Program-made: the position numbers and the translations under genes
Shown here: positions 52,706 through 61,664 of the stretch, one piece after another
How positions within the stretch are numbered: position 1 is the first letter of the stretch
Layout of the letters: each line of letters begins with the position of its first letter
NCBI RefSeq assembly: GCF_900114325.1
Contig: NZ_FOSR01000001.1
Span: forward strand, 327,693-391,692
Reading direction: 5' to 3'
DNA: 64,000 nt
From: Rhodanobacter glycinis
Lineage (GTDB): Bacteria > Pseudomonadota > Gammaproteobacteria > Xanthomonadales > Rhodanobacteraceae
Notes under the pieces: model-generated
Told to the model about the DNA's origin: nothing
Databases searched by the model: none
The model's input: the letters and a program-made list of their open reading frames with translations, nothing else

Positions 52706-53569
52706 GTGGCACGATCCGCTCGATTTCTTCTCGCGATGGCATTGCTGTCGATGGCCGGCGCCAGCATGGCGATGGACGCCAGCTGGAGCCAGCCGCGGAA
52801 ACCCTTCCGCATCTACGCCAATACCTGGTACGTCGGCTCGGAGGGGTTGAGCGCGATCCTGATCACCTCGCCGCAGGGGCATATCCTGATCGACGGGACG
52901 CTGACCCGGAACGCACCGATGATCGAGGCGAACATCCGTGCTCTCGGGTTCCATCTGCACGATATCCGCGTGATCCTGAATTCGCATGCCCACCATGACC
53001 ATGCCGGGGCCATCGCCGCACTGGCGCGGGACAGCGGCGCGCGCGTCGTTGCCAGCGTCGAGGGTGCACGCGAACTTGAAGCCGGCGGCAACGATCCTGG
53101 CGATCCCTTGTATGGGGATGTGCCGCGCTATCCTGCCGTCGCGCATGTGGAAACGGTGCGTGATGGCGGTGTCGTGCGCGTCGGACCGTTGGCAGTCGCG
53201 GTGCATGACACGCCGGGCCACACACCGGGGAATGCTTCGTTCACCTGGCGCTCGTGCGAGGGTTCGCGTTGTCGGGCGATGGCGTATGTCGGAAGCCTCA
53301 CCGCGATCGGTCGCCCGGGCTACCGTTTCAGTGCACACCCGCAGGTGGTGGCGTCATTTCGGCATTCGTTCCGGACGGTGGCGGCGTTGCCGTGCGACAT
53401 CCTGCTGACGCCGCATCCTGACGCCATCGACTTCATGGCCAAGGTGGCTGCGCGTGATCGTGGCGTGCGGCCTGATCCACTGGTCGATGCCGATGCCTGC
53501 AAGCGCTTAGCGGCTTCAGCAAGCCGCGCTTTCGATGCAGTGCTGGCGAAGGAACGTGCGGTGCACTGA
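52706..53569 (+). CDS. Subclass B3 metallo-beta-lactamase
   Basis: 287 residues from GTG 52706 (GGAG 6 bp upstream); the longer frame has no signal peptide. A Sec signal peptide covers residues 1-22 (RFLLAMALLSMAGASMA). The zinc ligands of subclass B3 are all present: HAHHDH with His94, His96, Asp98 and His99; the His of DTPGHTPGNAS; and the His of LLTPHPD. Ser instead of Cys after YVGS (YVGSLTAIG) marks B3 rather than B1. It would hydrolyse penicillins, cephalosporins and carbapenems in the periplasm; spectrum is inferred, not measured. Confidence 0.9.
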   Translation: MARSARFLLAMALLSMAGASMAMDASWSQPRKPFRIYANTWYVGSEGLSAILITSPQGHILIDGTLTRNAPMIEANIRALGFHLHDIRVILNSHAHHDHAGAIAALARDSGARVVASVEGARELEAGGNDPGDPLYGDVPRYPAVAHVETVRDGGVVRVGPLAVAVHDTPGHTPGNASFTWRSCEGSRCRAMAYVGSLTAIGRPGYRFSAHPQVVASFRHSFRTVAALPCDILLTPHPDAIDFMAKVAARDRGVRPDPLVDADACKRLAASASRAFDAVLAKERAVH

Positions 53570-53582
53570 ACCGGATTACGCC

Positions 53583-54503
53583 TCAGCGCCCCAGCCATAC
53601 CTCCAGCCCTTGCGCGTTCAACTCGATGTCCATGCCGATCAGCTCGCCCAGCGCCTCACGGCCTTTCGTCCAGCCGTGGGCGGCGGCGCGGCCGGCATAG
53701 AAATTGGCCAGATCGTCGAGCAGGACGGCATGCCGATCATGCTTGCTGTTGGCCGCCAGCGCGATGGCCACCATCGCATCGATCTGCGTATGCAGGTCGG
53801 CGGCGAGCCGTTCAACGTCTTCCACGCGGCCGTAATGGGTCAGGTACATCGCCGCGGGGTTCAATGCGAGCAGGCGATGGATCGAGGCGTGCAGGGCCTC
53901 GGGATCGAACTGCACCGGTGAGGTGGTCGGCAGGATGAACGGGCCGTTCGCGGTGTCGAAATCACGATAGGACAGGCCGAACACGTCGCCGGTGAAGCAC
54001 ACGTTGTTGCGCACGTCGTGCACGGTGTTGTGGTGGCGTGCATGGCCCGGGGTGTCCAGGCAGCGCAGCGTGCGTCCGGCCAGGTCCACCTCGTAACCGT
54101 CGGTTGCCTCGATCACGCGTTCGGCGGGAATCGGTTTCAGCCGGCCATAGGTTTTTTCCATCACCTCGTCGCCGTACACCGCACTGGCGCCGGCCCACAG
54201 TTTCGAGGGATCGATCATGTGCCGCGCACCACGCGGATGCACCACCAGTTTCGCGTTCGGCAATTGCGCGATCAGCTCGCCCGCGCCGCCGGCATGGTCG
54301 AGGTGCACATGGGTGAGGATCAGCCAGTCGACCTGGGCTGGCGTCAGCCCGGCCTTGTCCAGCGCCGCCAGCATGCGCGGTACCGAATGGTTGGTGCCGC
54401 AATCGACGAAGGCGCCCCGACCGTTTTCCACCAGCAGATAGGCCGCGTCGAAATGCGGGCGCACGAAACCGGTGTCGATGGTGATGATGTCGGGTAGGGA
54501 CAT
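53583..54503 (-). CDS. MBL-fold hydrolase, glyoxalase II-like
   Basis: 306 residues from ATG 54503 (MSLPDIITIDTGFVRPHFD); ATG 54518 would add five residues. The zinc site is LILTHVHLDHAGGAG, a later His in CLDTPGHARHHNTVHD, VCFTGDVFGLSYRD and MYLTHYGRVEDV. No signal peptide is seen, so it is cytoplasmic. The HxHxDH pattern with HARHHN resembles flavin-independent MBL hydrolases of unknown substrate. It converges on the B3 lactamase gene with a 13-bp gap. Confidence 0.85.
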   Translation of the reverse strand: MSLPDIITIDTGFVRPHFDAAYLLVENGRGAFVDCGTNHSVPRMLAALDKAGLTPAQVDWLILTHVHLDHAGGAGELIAQLPNAKLVVHPRGARHMIDPSKLWAGASAVYGDEVMEKTYGRLKPIPAERVIEATDGYEVDLAGRTLRCLDTPGHARHHNTVHDVRNNVCFTGDVFGLSYRDFDTANGPFILPTTSPVQFDPEALHASIHRLLALNPAAMYLTHYGRVEDVERLAADLHTQIDAMVAIALAANSKHDRHAVLLDDLANFYAGRAAAHGWTKGREALGELIGMDIELNAQGLEVWLGR

Positions 54504-54665
54504 GGTCTGCTCGCACATGGGTGAAAGACGAGGATAACAAGGCCAACTGAACCCGAGTGGAGAGTAAGGATTGGCGATAAGTCGAATATCCGCCGTAGCC
54601 CGTGCGCGCCTGGTCGGCCCGGCTTGCGTACAAAACCCAAACGACGGTATCTTTCGTGGAGTACG

Positions 54666-54681
54666 TTTAGATCGATTTAAA
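54666..54681 (+). promoter_or_regulatory. 16-bp palindromic operator candidate of the glycosidase operon
   Basis: TTTAGATCGATTTAAA is palindromic with one mismatched pair and is centred on ATCGAT. It lies 74 bp upstream of the GH2 start in an AT-rich patch that also contains a weak -10 (TAAATT). Such sites fit LacI-family sugar-responsive regulators; the regulator itself is not in the window. Confidence 0.55.
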
Positions 54682-54754
54682 TTATCCGTTGAAGAGCTGC
54701 GGCTGGACGGGCTCGAACGGCATGGGACAGGTCTGGCGGGGCGGGGGAGATCGG

Positions 54755-57520
54755 ATGATGAAGCGCAGTGTGACTGTGGACGGATACCGAAACGGCAACG
54801 ACGGCCTTGCGCCGCCCGCGTCCACGCAGACTGTCGGACAGCCTGCGCCCGCGCTTGCCGAACGTGGCAACGCCCATGGCCGCTTCGCCTTCGGACGTAA
54901 CCTGACCCTGCTCGGCGCCATGCTGTTGCTTGCTGCAAGCCTGACCCTTCCGGCCATGGCCGCGACGCAAACGGTTGACCACGGCTGGCAATTCCGTCTG
55001 GTGCCCGGGTCGACCGCGGCGGCTGAACACCCCGGCGCCAGCACCTGGCATTCCGCCCAGGTGCCGGGCACGGTGCAGACCGACCTGCTGGCGGCCGGCC
55101 TGATCCCGGCGCCGTACTACCGCGACAACGAAGCCAAGGTGCAGTGGGTCGGCCTGGCCGATTGGCAATACCGGACCACGTTGCAGGTGGATGCCGCGAC
55201 GCTGCAGCAAGGCCACGTGGATCTGGTGTTCGATGGCCTGGATACCTTTGCCGACGTCAGCCTCAATGGCCATCCGATCCTGTCTGCCGACAACATGTTC
55301 CGGCGTTGGCGGGTGCCGGTGAAGAAACTGCTGCATGCCGGCGCGAACACGCTTACCGTCACCCTGCATTCGCCGATCAAGCGGCTGCAGCCATGGCTGC
55401 TCAAGCAGGCGTATGCGTTGCCCGGCGAGTTCGACTCGGCGTTCGGCGACGAACCCGTGGGCAAGCAGACCGCCAACTACGTGCGCAAGGCGGCCTACCA
55501 GTACGGCTGGGACTGGGGCCCGCGCATCGTCACCGAAGGCATCTGGCATGACGTGCGACTGCAGGGCTGGGACAGCCTGCGGCTGGCGGATTTCCACATG
55601 GCGCAACCGCACGTCACCGCCGACGTCGCGGAACTGCAGGCACAACTGGACATCGACTCCGACTCAGCCGGTCCGGTGCAGGTGACGCTGCACTGGCGCG
55701 CGCCGGATGGCAGTACGCAGTCGTTGCAGCACGAGGTCGTGCTGAAGGTCGGCGACAACCACGTTGCGTTGCCGCTGCGCATCGACCATCCGCAGCGCTG
55801 GTGGCCGGTCGGCTACGGCGCACCCAACCTGTACGACTTCCACGTGGATATCGCCCGCGGCGGCAAGATGCTGGCCAGCGCGGATCGCGAAACCGGCTTG
55901 CGCAGCGTGGAGCTGCGTCGGCAAAAGGATCAGTGGGGCAAGAGCTTTGAGTTCGTGGTGAACGGTGTGCCGATCTTCGCCAAGGGCGCGAACGTGATTC
56001 CGCAGGACATGTTCCCGAATCGCGTCACGCCAGCCCGCATCGACGCGATGCTGCAGTCCGCGCGCGATGCCAACATGAACATGCTGCGCGTCTGGGGCGG
56101 TGGTTATTACTTCGATGATGCGTTCTATGCCGAGGCCGACAAGCTGGGCCTGATGATCTGGCAGGACTTCATGTTCGGCGGTGCGATCCCGCCTTACGAC
56201 GAGGCTTTCCGCGACAACACCCGGATCGAGGCGATCCAGCAGGTGGATCGGTTGCGCGACCATCCGTCCATCGTCGTTTGGGTCGGCAACAACGAGGTCG
56301 AAACCGCGTGGGAGTCCTGGGGCACAAGCCTGGATTTCAAGAAAGCGCAGGGCAAGGCCGAAAGCCAGCGCGTCGAGCAAGGCATGCGTGAGTTGTTCGA
56401 CCACACCTTGCGCGACGTGGTCGCATCGCAATCACCCGACGTGCCGTATTGGCCGAGCACCCCCAGCAGCGACTACGACACCAAGGCCAACGTGCTGGAC
56501 AACGGCGACTACCATTACTGGAACGTGTGGTCGGGTGACGCGCTGCCGGCCACCGCCTATCTGGGTGTGACACCGCGCTTCCAGTCCGAATACGGCCTGC
56601 AGTCGTTCCCCGCGCTGGCGACATTGCGTAGCGTGCTCAAGCCGGCCGATCTCTCCCTCGATTCGCCCGTGTTGCGCGCGCACCAGAAGTTCGACAAGGG
56701 CAAGGGCAACCAGCGCCTGCTGATGTACGTCGAGCGCGAGTACGGCAAGCCGAAGAATTTCGCTGCGCTGGTCTATCTCAGCCAGGTGATGCAGGCCGAG
56801 GGCATCGAGCTGGCCGCCGAGCACCTGCGCGCCTCGCGTCCGCAGACCATGGGCTCGCTGTATTGGCAGCTCAACGACGTGTGGCCCGGCATCACCTGGG
56901 CCAGCATCGACTACGACGGTCGCTGGAAGGCGTTGCAGTACCACGCGAAGCGCTTCTACGCGCCGCTGCGGGTGGTGCCGATCCGCCAGAATGGCCGCAC
57001 GCAGGTGTCGCTGGTGTCCGATCGCACCACGCCGTTCGATGCGCAATTGCGCACGCGCGTATTGGACATGCACGGCAAACTGCTGCAGCAGCACGTGCAG
57101 GATGTGCACGTCGCCGCGCTAGCCAGCACGCGGGTCGCCGACCTGGCCGATGCGCAGCTGCTGCATGGCGCCGATTCGCATCGCAGCATGGCGGTGTTCG
57201 ATCTGCTCGATCACGGCAAGTTGCTGAGTCGTCACGTGCTGTACTTCGACGTGGCCAAGGCATTGGACCTGCCCGATCCTGGCCTGCACGCAACGCTTTC
57301 GTCGGACGGCCATCAGCTTACGGTCAGCGCCAGGAACCTTGCGCGCGAAGTGTGGGTCGATTTCGGCAAGCTGGATGCGCGGCTTTCCGACAATGCATTC
57401 ACCCTGCTGCCCGGGCAGAAGGTCACCTTGCAGGTCCACAGCGATGCCGATCCAGCCGCGTTGCGCCATGCCTTGCATGTGCGCAGCCTCGCCGGGGCCA
57501 CGGTAGATACGCGGCCATGA
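54755..57520 (+). CDS. GH2 beta-mannosidase, exported
   Basis: About 921 residues if starting at ATG 54755 (GGGGGA upstream). An unusually long N-terminal region of some 45 residues precedes the hydrophobic signal (LTLLGAMLLLAASLTLPAMA), so a later start is possible but no good codon is seen. The GH2 sugar-binding domain holds TVDHGWQFRLV, VPGTVQTDLLAAG and QYGWDWGPRIVTEGIW. The catalytic TIM barrel carries the acid/base Glu514 in WVGNNEVE and the nucleophile Glu612 in SEYGLQSFP. It cleaves beta-mannose, e.g. the core mannose of N-glycans. First gene of the GH operon. Confidence 0.93.
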   Translation: MMKRSVTVDGYRNGNDGLAPPASTQTVGQPAPALAERGNAHGRFAFGRNLTLLGAMLLLAASLTLPAMAATQTVDHGWQFRLVPGSTAAAEHPGASTWHSAQVPGTVQTDLLAAGLIPAPYYRDNEAKVQWVGLADWQYRTTLQVDAATLQQGHVDLVFDGLDTFADVSLNGHPILSADNMFRRWRVPVKKLLHAGANTLTVTLHSPIKRLQPWLLKQAYALPGEFDSAFGDEPVGKQTANYVRKAAYQYGWDWGPRIVTEGIWHDVRLQGWDSLRLADFHMAQPHVTADVAELQAQLDIDSDSAGPVQVTLHWRAPDGSTQSLQHEVVLKVGDNHVALPLRIDHPQRWWPVGYGAPNLYDFHVDIARGGKMLASADRETGLRSVELRRQKDQWGKSFEFVVNGVPIFAKGANVIPQDMFPNRVTPARIDAMLQSARDANMNMLRVWGGGYYFDDAFYAEADKLGLMIWQDFMFGGAIPPYDEAFRDNTRIEAIQQVDRLRDHPSIVVWVGNNEVETAWESWGTSLDFKKAQGKAESQRVEQGMRELFDHTLRDVVASQSPDVPYWPSTPSSDYDTKANVLDNGDYHYWNVWSGDALPATAYLGVTPRFQSEYGLQSFPALATLRSVLKPADLSLDSPVLRAHQKFDKGKGNQRLLMYVEREYGKPKNFAALVYLSQVMQAEGIELAAEHLRASRPQTMGSLYWQLNDVWPGITWASIDYDGRWKALQYHAKRFYAPLRVVPIRQNGRTQVSLVSDRTTPFDAQLRTRVLDMHGKLLQQHVQDVHVAALASTRVADLADAQLLHGADSHRSMAVFDLLDHGKLLSRHVLYFDVAKALDLPDPGLHATLSSDGHQLTVSARNLAREVWVDFGKLDARLSDNAFTLLPGQKVTLQVHSDADPAALRHALHVRSLAGATVDTRP

Positions 57521-60123
57521 TGCCGGTCGGCGCCCTCGCCATGACTTGCGCGTTTGGTTTCGCGCTGGTGGCGGGGTGTGTCGATGCACGGACGCCGGAC
57601 GCGCATTCACGTGCGGTGGCACTGGTGGCGAAGATGACGCTGCCGGAGAAAGTGGCGCAGATGCAGAACGATGCGCCGGCGATCCCGCGCCTGGGTGTGC
57701 CGGCCTACGACTGGTGGAGCGAAGGCTTGCACGGCATCGCCCGCAACGGTTACGCCACCGTGTTTCCGCAGGCGATCGGACTGGCCGCAAGCTGGGACAC
57801 CTCGCTGCTGCATGCGGTGGGCACGGTGATCTCGACCGAGGCACGGGCCAAGTTCAACGCATCGGGCAGCGGTCATGCCCACGGTCTGTTCCAGGGGCTG
57901 ACCTTGTGGTCGCCGAACATCAACATTTTCCGTGATCCGCGCTGGGGCCGTGGGCAGGAAACCTATGGCGAAGATCCGTACCTGACTGGCCAGCTCGCCG
58001 TGGCCTTCGTGCGCGGCATCCAGGGCGATGACCCGCAGCATCCGCGCGCCATCGCCACGCCCAAGCATTTCGTCGCACACAGCGGACCGGAAGCCGGGCG
58101 CGACAGCTTCGACGTCGATGTCTCTCCGCATGATCTGGAAGACACCTACCTGCCGGCGTTCCGCACTGCGGTCGTCGATGGCCATGCCGGTTCGGTGATG
58201 TGCGCGTACAACGCCTTGCATGGCACGCCGGCCTGCGCCAATGCGGGGTTGCTGGACACGCGCCTGCGCAAGGACTGGGGCTTTGCCGGCTATGTCGTGT
58301 CCGACTGCGATGCCGTTGGCGACATCGCCTCGTACCATTATTTCAAACCGGATGACGTGCAGGCCTCGGTGGCTGCCGTGCAAGCGGGCACCGATCTCGA
58401 CTGCGGCCACACCTATGCCAGCCTGGCGCAGGCGGTGCGCCAGGGCGACATTGCCGAGTCCGCGCTGGATACCGCGCTGGTGCGCCTGTTCACCGCGCGC
58501 TACCGCCTCGGCGAGCTGGGTGGTCGCAGCGATGATCCGTATGCCCGCATCGGTGCGGATCAGATCGACAGCCCGGCGCATCGCAAGCTGGCCTTGCAGG
58601 CAGCGCTGGAGTCGCTGGTGCTGCTGAAAAACGCGCATGGCACCTTGCCATTGCATGCCGGCATGCGCCTGGCGGTGATCGGTCCGGACGCGGATGCGTT
58701 GGAAACGCTGGAAGCGAATTACCACGGTACCGCGCGCCATCCGGTGACACCGTTGCAGGGGTTGCGTGCACGTTTCGGGGCCGACCATGTGGCCTATGCG
58801 CAAGGCGCGCCGATCGCGCTCGGCGTGTCGATACCGGTGCCCGAGACCGCCTTGCGCACGGATGGCGGCGCGGTGGGTCTGACCGGGGCGTACTACGACA
58901 ACCTCGATTTCAGCGGCACGCCGAAGCTCACACGTACCGATCGCGTGATCGATTTCGATTGGGATCGCGTCGCCCCGGCCGTCGGCCTCGATCCCGATCA
59001 CTACGCTGTGCGCTGGAGCGGTCAACTGCTTCCGCCAGGGCTAGGCGATTACGTGCTGGCCGTGCATGTCGATCGCTGCTTCGACTGCAGCGGCCACGAT
59101 CCCGTGCGCCTGTACGTGGATGGCAAGCCGGTGATCGCCGATCACAGCGACGCAAGTGACCTCAAGGTCCAACTGCATTTTGCCGACAGCCATCCCCATA
59201 CCCTGCGCCTGGAGCTGGTGCATAGCGGCCAGGACCAGGGCGTGCGCCTGCAGTGGCAGGCGCCACCGGCCGCGCAATTGGCGGCCGCGGAACGCGTACT
59301 ACACGACGCCGATGCCGTGGTCGCCTTCATCGGTCTGTCGCCGGATGTCGAAGGCGAGCAATTGCGCATCGACGTGCCGGGTTTCGATGGCGGCGATCGC
59401 ACCGATATCGGTTTGCCGGCACCGCAGCGCGCACTGCTGGAACGCGCCAGGGCTTCCGGCAAGCCGTTGATCGTGGTGTTGCTGTCAGGCAGTGCCGTGG
59501 CGTTGGACTGGGCGCAGCAACATGCCGATGCCATCCTCGCAGCGTGGTATCCGGGGCAGGCCGGTGGCACTGCCATCGCGCAGGTGCTGGCGGGCGACTA
59601 CAACCCGGGCGGCCGCCTGCCGGTGACCTTCTACCGGTCGACCCGCGACTTGCCGCCGTATGTCAGTTACGCCATGCAGGGGCGCACTTATCGCTATTTC
59701 GATGGCAGGCCGTTGTACCCGTTCGGCTATGGGCTGAGCTATACGCGGTTCACGTATGCGGCGCCGACGTTGTCGACAGCGACGCTGAAAGCGGGCGGCA
59801 CCCTGCAAGTCAGCGCCGAAGTGCGCAATGCCGGTCAGCGTGCCGGCGACGAAGTGGTGCAGGTCTATCTGGACACTCCGCCATCGCCGCTGGCACCACG
59901 TCATGCACTGGTCGGTTTTCGTCGTATCCACCTTGCCGCGGGCGAGCAGCGCCTGGTGCGTTTCACGTTGGCGCCGCGGCAGTTGAGTAGCGTCGATGCG
60001 GCTGGTGCGAGGGCAGTCGAGCCCGGTCAGTACCGCGTTTTCATTGGCGCGGGTCAACCCGGGCATGCCGCTGGCGTCGCGGCACATTTTTCCATCGACG
60101 GTCGCGAGGCGCTGGCGCCGTGA
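57517..60123 (+). CDS. GH3 glycosidase lipoprotein, beta-xylosidase-like
   Basis: 868 residues, its start overlapping the GH2 stop (ATGA). The lipobox ALVAGC (Cys21) predicts a lipoprotein. The TIM barrel opens with AIPRLGVPAYDWWSEGLHGI, the WWSExLHG form seen in the beta-xylosidase clade of GH3, and has the nucleophile Asp263 in YVVSDCDAV. A PA14 domain is inserted at about residues 450-585 (GAYYDNLDFSGTPKL). The second beta domain and a C-terminal Fn3-like domain (PLYPFGYGLSYTRFTY) follow. In a plant N-glycan context it may remove core beta-1,2-xylose; this is inference. Confidence 0.88.
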   Translation: MMPVGALAMTCAFGFALVAGCVDARTPDAHSRAVALVAKMTLPEKVAQMQNDAPAIPRLGVPAYDWWSEGLHGIARNGYATVFPQAIGLAASWDTSLLHAVGTVISTEARAKFNASGSGHAHGLFQGLTLWSPNINIFRDPRWGRGQETYGEDPYLTGQLAVAFVRGIQGDDPQHPRAIATPKHFVAHSGPEAGRDSFDVDVSPHDLEDTYLPAFRTAVVDGHAGSVMCAYNALHGTPACANAGLLDTRLRKDWGFAGYVVSDCDAVGDIASYHYFKPDDVQASVAAVQAGTDLDCGHTYASLAQAVRQGDIAESALDTALVRLFTARYRLGELGGRSDDPYARIGADQIDSPAHRKLALQAALESLVLLKNAHGTLPLHAGMRLAVIGPDADALETLEANYHGTARHPVTPLQGLRARFGADHVAYAQGAPIALGVSIPVPETALRTDGGAVGLTGAYYDNLDFSGTPKLTRTDRVIDFDWDRVAPAVGLDPDHYAVRWSGQLLPPGLGDYVLAVHVDRCFDCSGHDPVRLYVDGKPVIADHSDASDLKVQLHFADSHPHTLRLELVHSGQDQGVRLQWQAPPAAQLAAAERVLHDADAVVAFIGLSPDVEGEQLRIDVPGFDGGDRTDIGLPAPQRALLERARASGKPLIVVLLSGSAVALDWAQQHADAILAAWYPGQAGGTAIAQVLAGDYNPGGRLPVTFYRSTRDLPPYVSYAMQGRTYRYFDGRPLYPFGYGLSYTRFTYAAPTLSTATLKAGGTLQVSAEVRNAGQRAGDEVVQVYLDTPPSPLAPRHALVGFRRIHLAAGEQRLVRFTLAPRQLSSVDAAGARAVEPGQYRVFIGAGQPGHAAGVAAHFSIDGREALAP

Positions 60124-60151
60124 CCACGAAAATCCTCCCACGAGTCCTGCC

Positions 60152-61606
60152 ATGCTTACACGTCGAGACATGCTCAAACTGATCGGCAGCACTGCCGCCA
60201 CCAGCGCCTTTGCGCTCACCACGCAAGGCATGGCGGCTGCGGTGTCGTCGGCATCGGGAGCGCTGATCAGCCACCGACCGCCGCCGGCCAAGCGCAAGTT
60301 CACCAGCGCGGCGGTGGAGCAGGAGATTGCGCGCATCCAGTCGAAGATCGGCGATCCCGAGCTGGCGTGGCTGTTCGGCAATTGCTACCCGAACACACTG
60401 GACACCACCGTGCATCTGGACACGCTGCACGGCAAGCCGGACACGTTCGTGGTCACCGGTGACATCGATGCAATGTGGCTGCGCGATTCCTCGGCGCAGG
60501 TATGGCCTTACCTGCCGCTGGCGGCGAAGGACAAATCGCTGCGCCGCTTGTTCCAGGGACTGATCCGGCGTCAGGCGCTGTGCATTTCGATCGATCCCTA
60601 CGCCAACGCCTTCCTGCCCGATCCGCACGGCAAGACCACGCTGGACTGGGCACAGCACGATCTCACCGACATGAAGCCCGGCGTGGCCGAACGCAAATGG
60701 GAAATCGATTCGCTGTGCTGGCCGATCCGGATGATGCACGGCTACTGGCAGGCCACCGGCGATCGCACGCCGTTCGACGACGACTGGCGTGCCTCGATGC
60801 ACAAAGTGTTGGCCACCTTCCGCGAGCAACAGCGCAAGCACGGACACGGCCCGTACCATTTCCAGCGCAGTTCGGCGATCCCCACGGATACCGTGCCGCT
60901 GGGTGGTTACGGCAACCCGGCGCGACCGGTCGGGCTGATCTTCTCGATGTTCCGCCCCTCCGACGATGCCTGCATCTATCCGCTGTTTGTACCGGCGAAT
61001 GCGTTCGCGGTGGTCTCGCTGCACCAGCTCGCACAGATGTCACGCGCGCTGCATGGCGACCACGCTTTCGCCGCCGATTGCGAAGCGCTGGCCAGTGAAG
61101 TGGAAACGGCACTGCAGCAGCACGCGTTGATCCGCGATGCGGACGGCACCGACGTATGGGCTTACGAGGTGGATGGCTACGGCAACCAGTTGTTCATGGA
61201 TGACGCGAACATTCCCAGCCTGTCCGCGATGGCCTACCTGGGCTTCTGCAAACGCGACGATGCGCGTTACCAGCGCACTCGCACGCAGGCCTGGAGCACG
61301 CGCAACCCGTACTTCTTCAGCGGCACCGCAGCGCAGGGCATCGGTGGCCCGCACGAGGGGCTGCGCATGATCTGGCCGATGTCGATCATGGTGCGCGCAC
61401 TGACCAGCAACGACCCCGACGAAATCCGCCAGTGCCTGCACTGGCTCAAGACCACGCATGCCGGTACCGGTTTCATGCATGAAGCTTTCGATCAGGACGA
61501 TCCGACCCATTTCACCCGGCCCTGGTTCGCCTGGGCCAACTCGCTGTTCGGCGAACTCATCGTCGACCTGGCTGGACGCCATCCCGATCTGCTGCGGCGC
61601 GCCTGA
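60152..61606 (+). CDS. GH125 exo-alpha-1,6-mannosidase, Tat-exported
   Basis: 484 residues from ATG 60152. A twin-arginine motif TRRDMLKLIG starts the signal peptide (to about AAAVSSA). The (alpha/alpha)6 barrel shows the GH125 features VTGDIDAMWLRDSSAQVWPYL, WEIDSLCWPIRMMHGYW and FMDDANIPSLSAMAYLG, and near the C-terminus GGPHEGLRMIWPMSIMVRAL and ETGFxH-like GTGFMHEAF. GH125 enzymes remove terminal alpha-1,6-mannose from N-glycans. 28 bp after the GH3 gene, same operon. Confidence 0.92.
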   Translation: MLTRRDMLKLIGSTAATSAFALTTQGMAAAVSSASGALISHRPPPAKRKFTSAAVEQEIARIQSKIGDPELAWLFGNCYPNTLDTTVHLDTLHGKPDTFVVTGDIDAMWLRDSSAQVWPYLPLAAKDKSLRRLFQGLIRRQALCISIDPYANAFLPDPHGKTTLDWAQHDLTDMKPGVAERKWEIDSLCWPIRMMHGYWQATGDRTPFDDDWRASMHKVLATFREQQRKHGHGPYHFQRSSAIPTDTVPLGGYGNPARPVGLIFSMFRPSDDACIYPLFVPANAFAVVSLHQLAQMSRALHGDHAFAADCEALASEVETALQQHALIRDADGTDVWAYEVDGYGNQLFMDDANIPSLSAMAYLGFCKRDDARYQRTRTQAWSTRNPYFFSGTAAQGIGGPHEGLRMIWPMSIMVRALTSNDPDEIRQCLHWLKTTHAGTGFMHEAFDQDDPTHFTRPWFAWANSLFGELIVDLAGRHPDLLRRA

Positions 61607-61664
61607 GCGCACCACGGTTTCTTCCCCCGATACAACAACCCATCCAGGAACAGGAGAACTCAGC

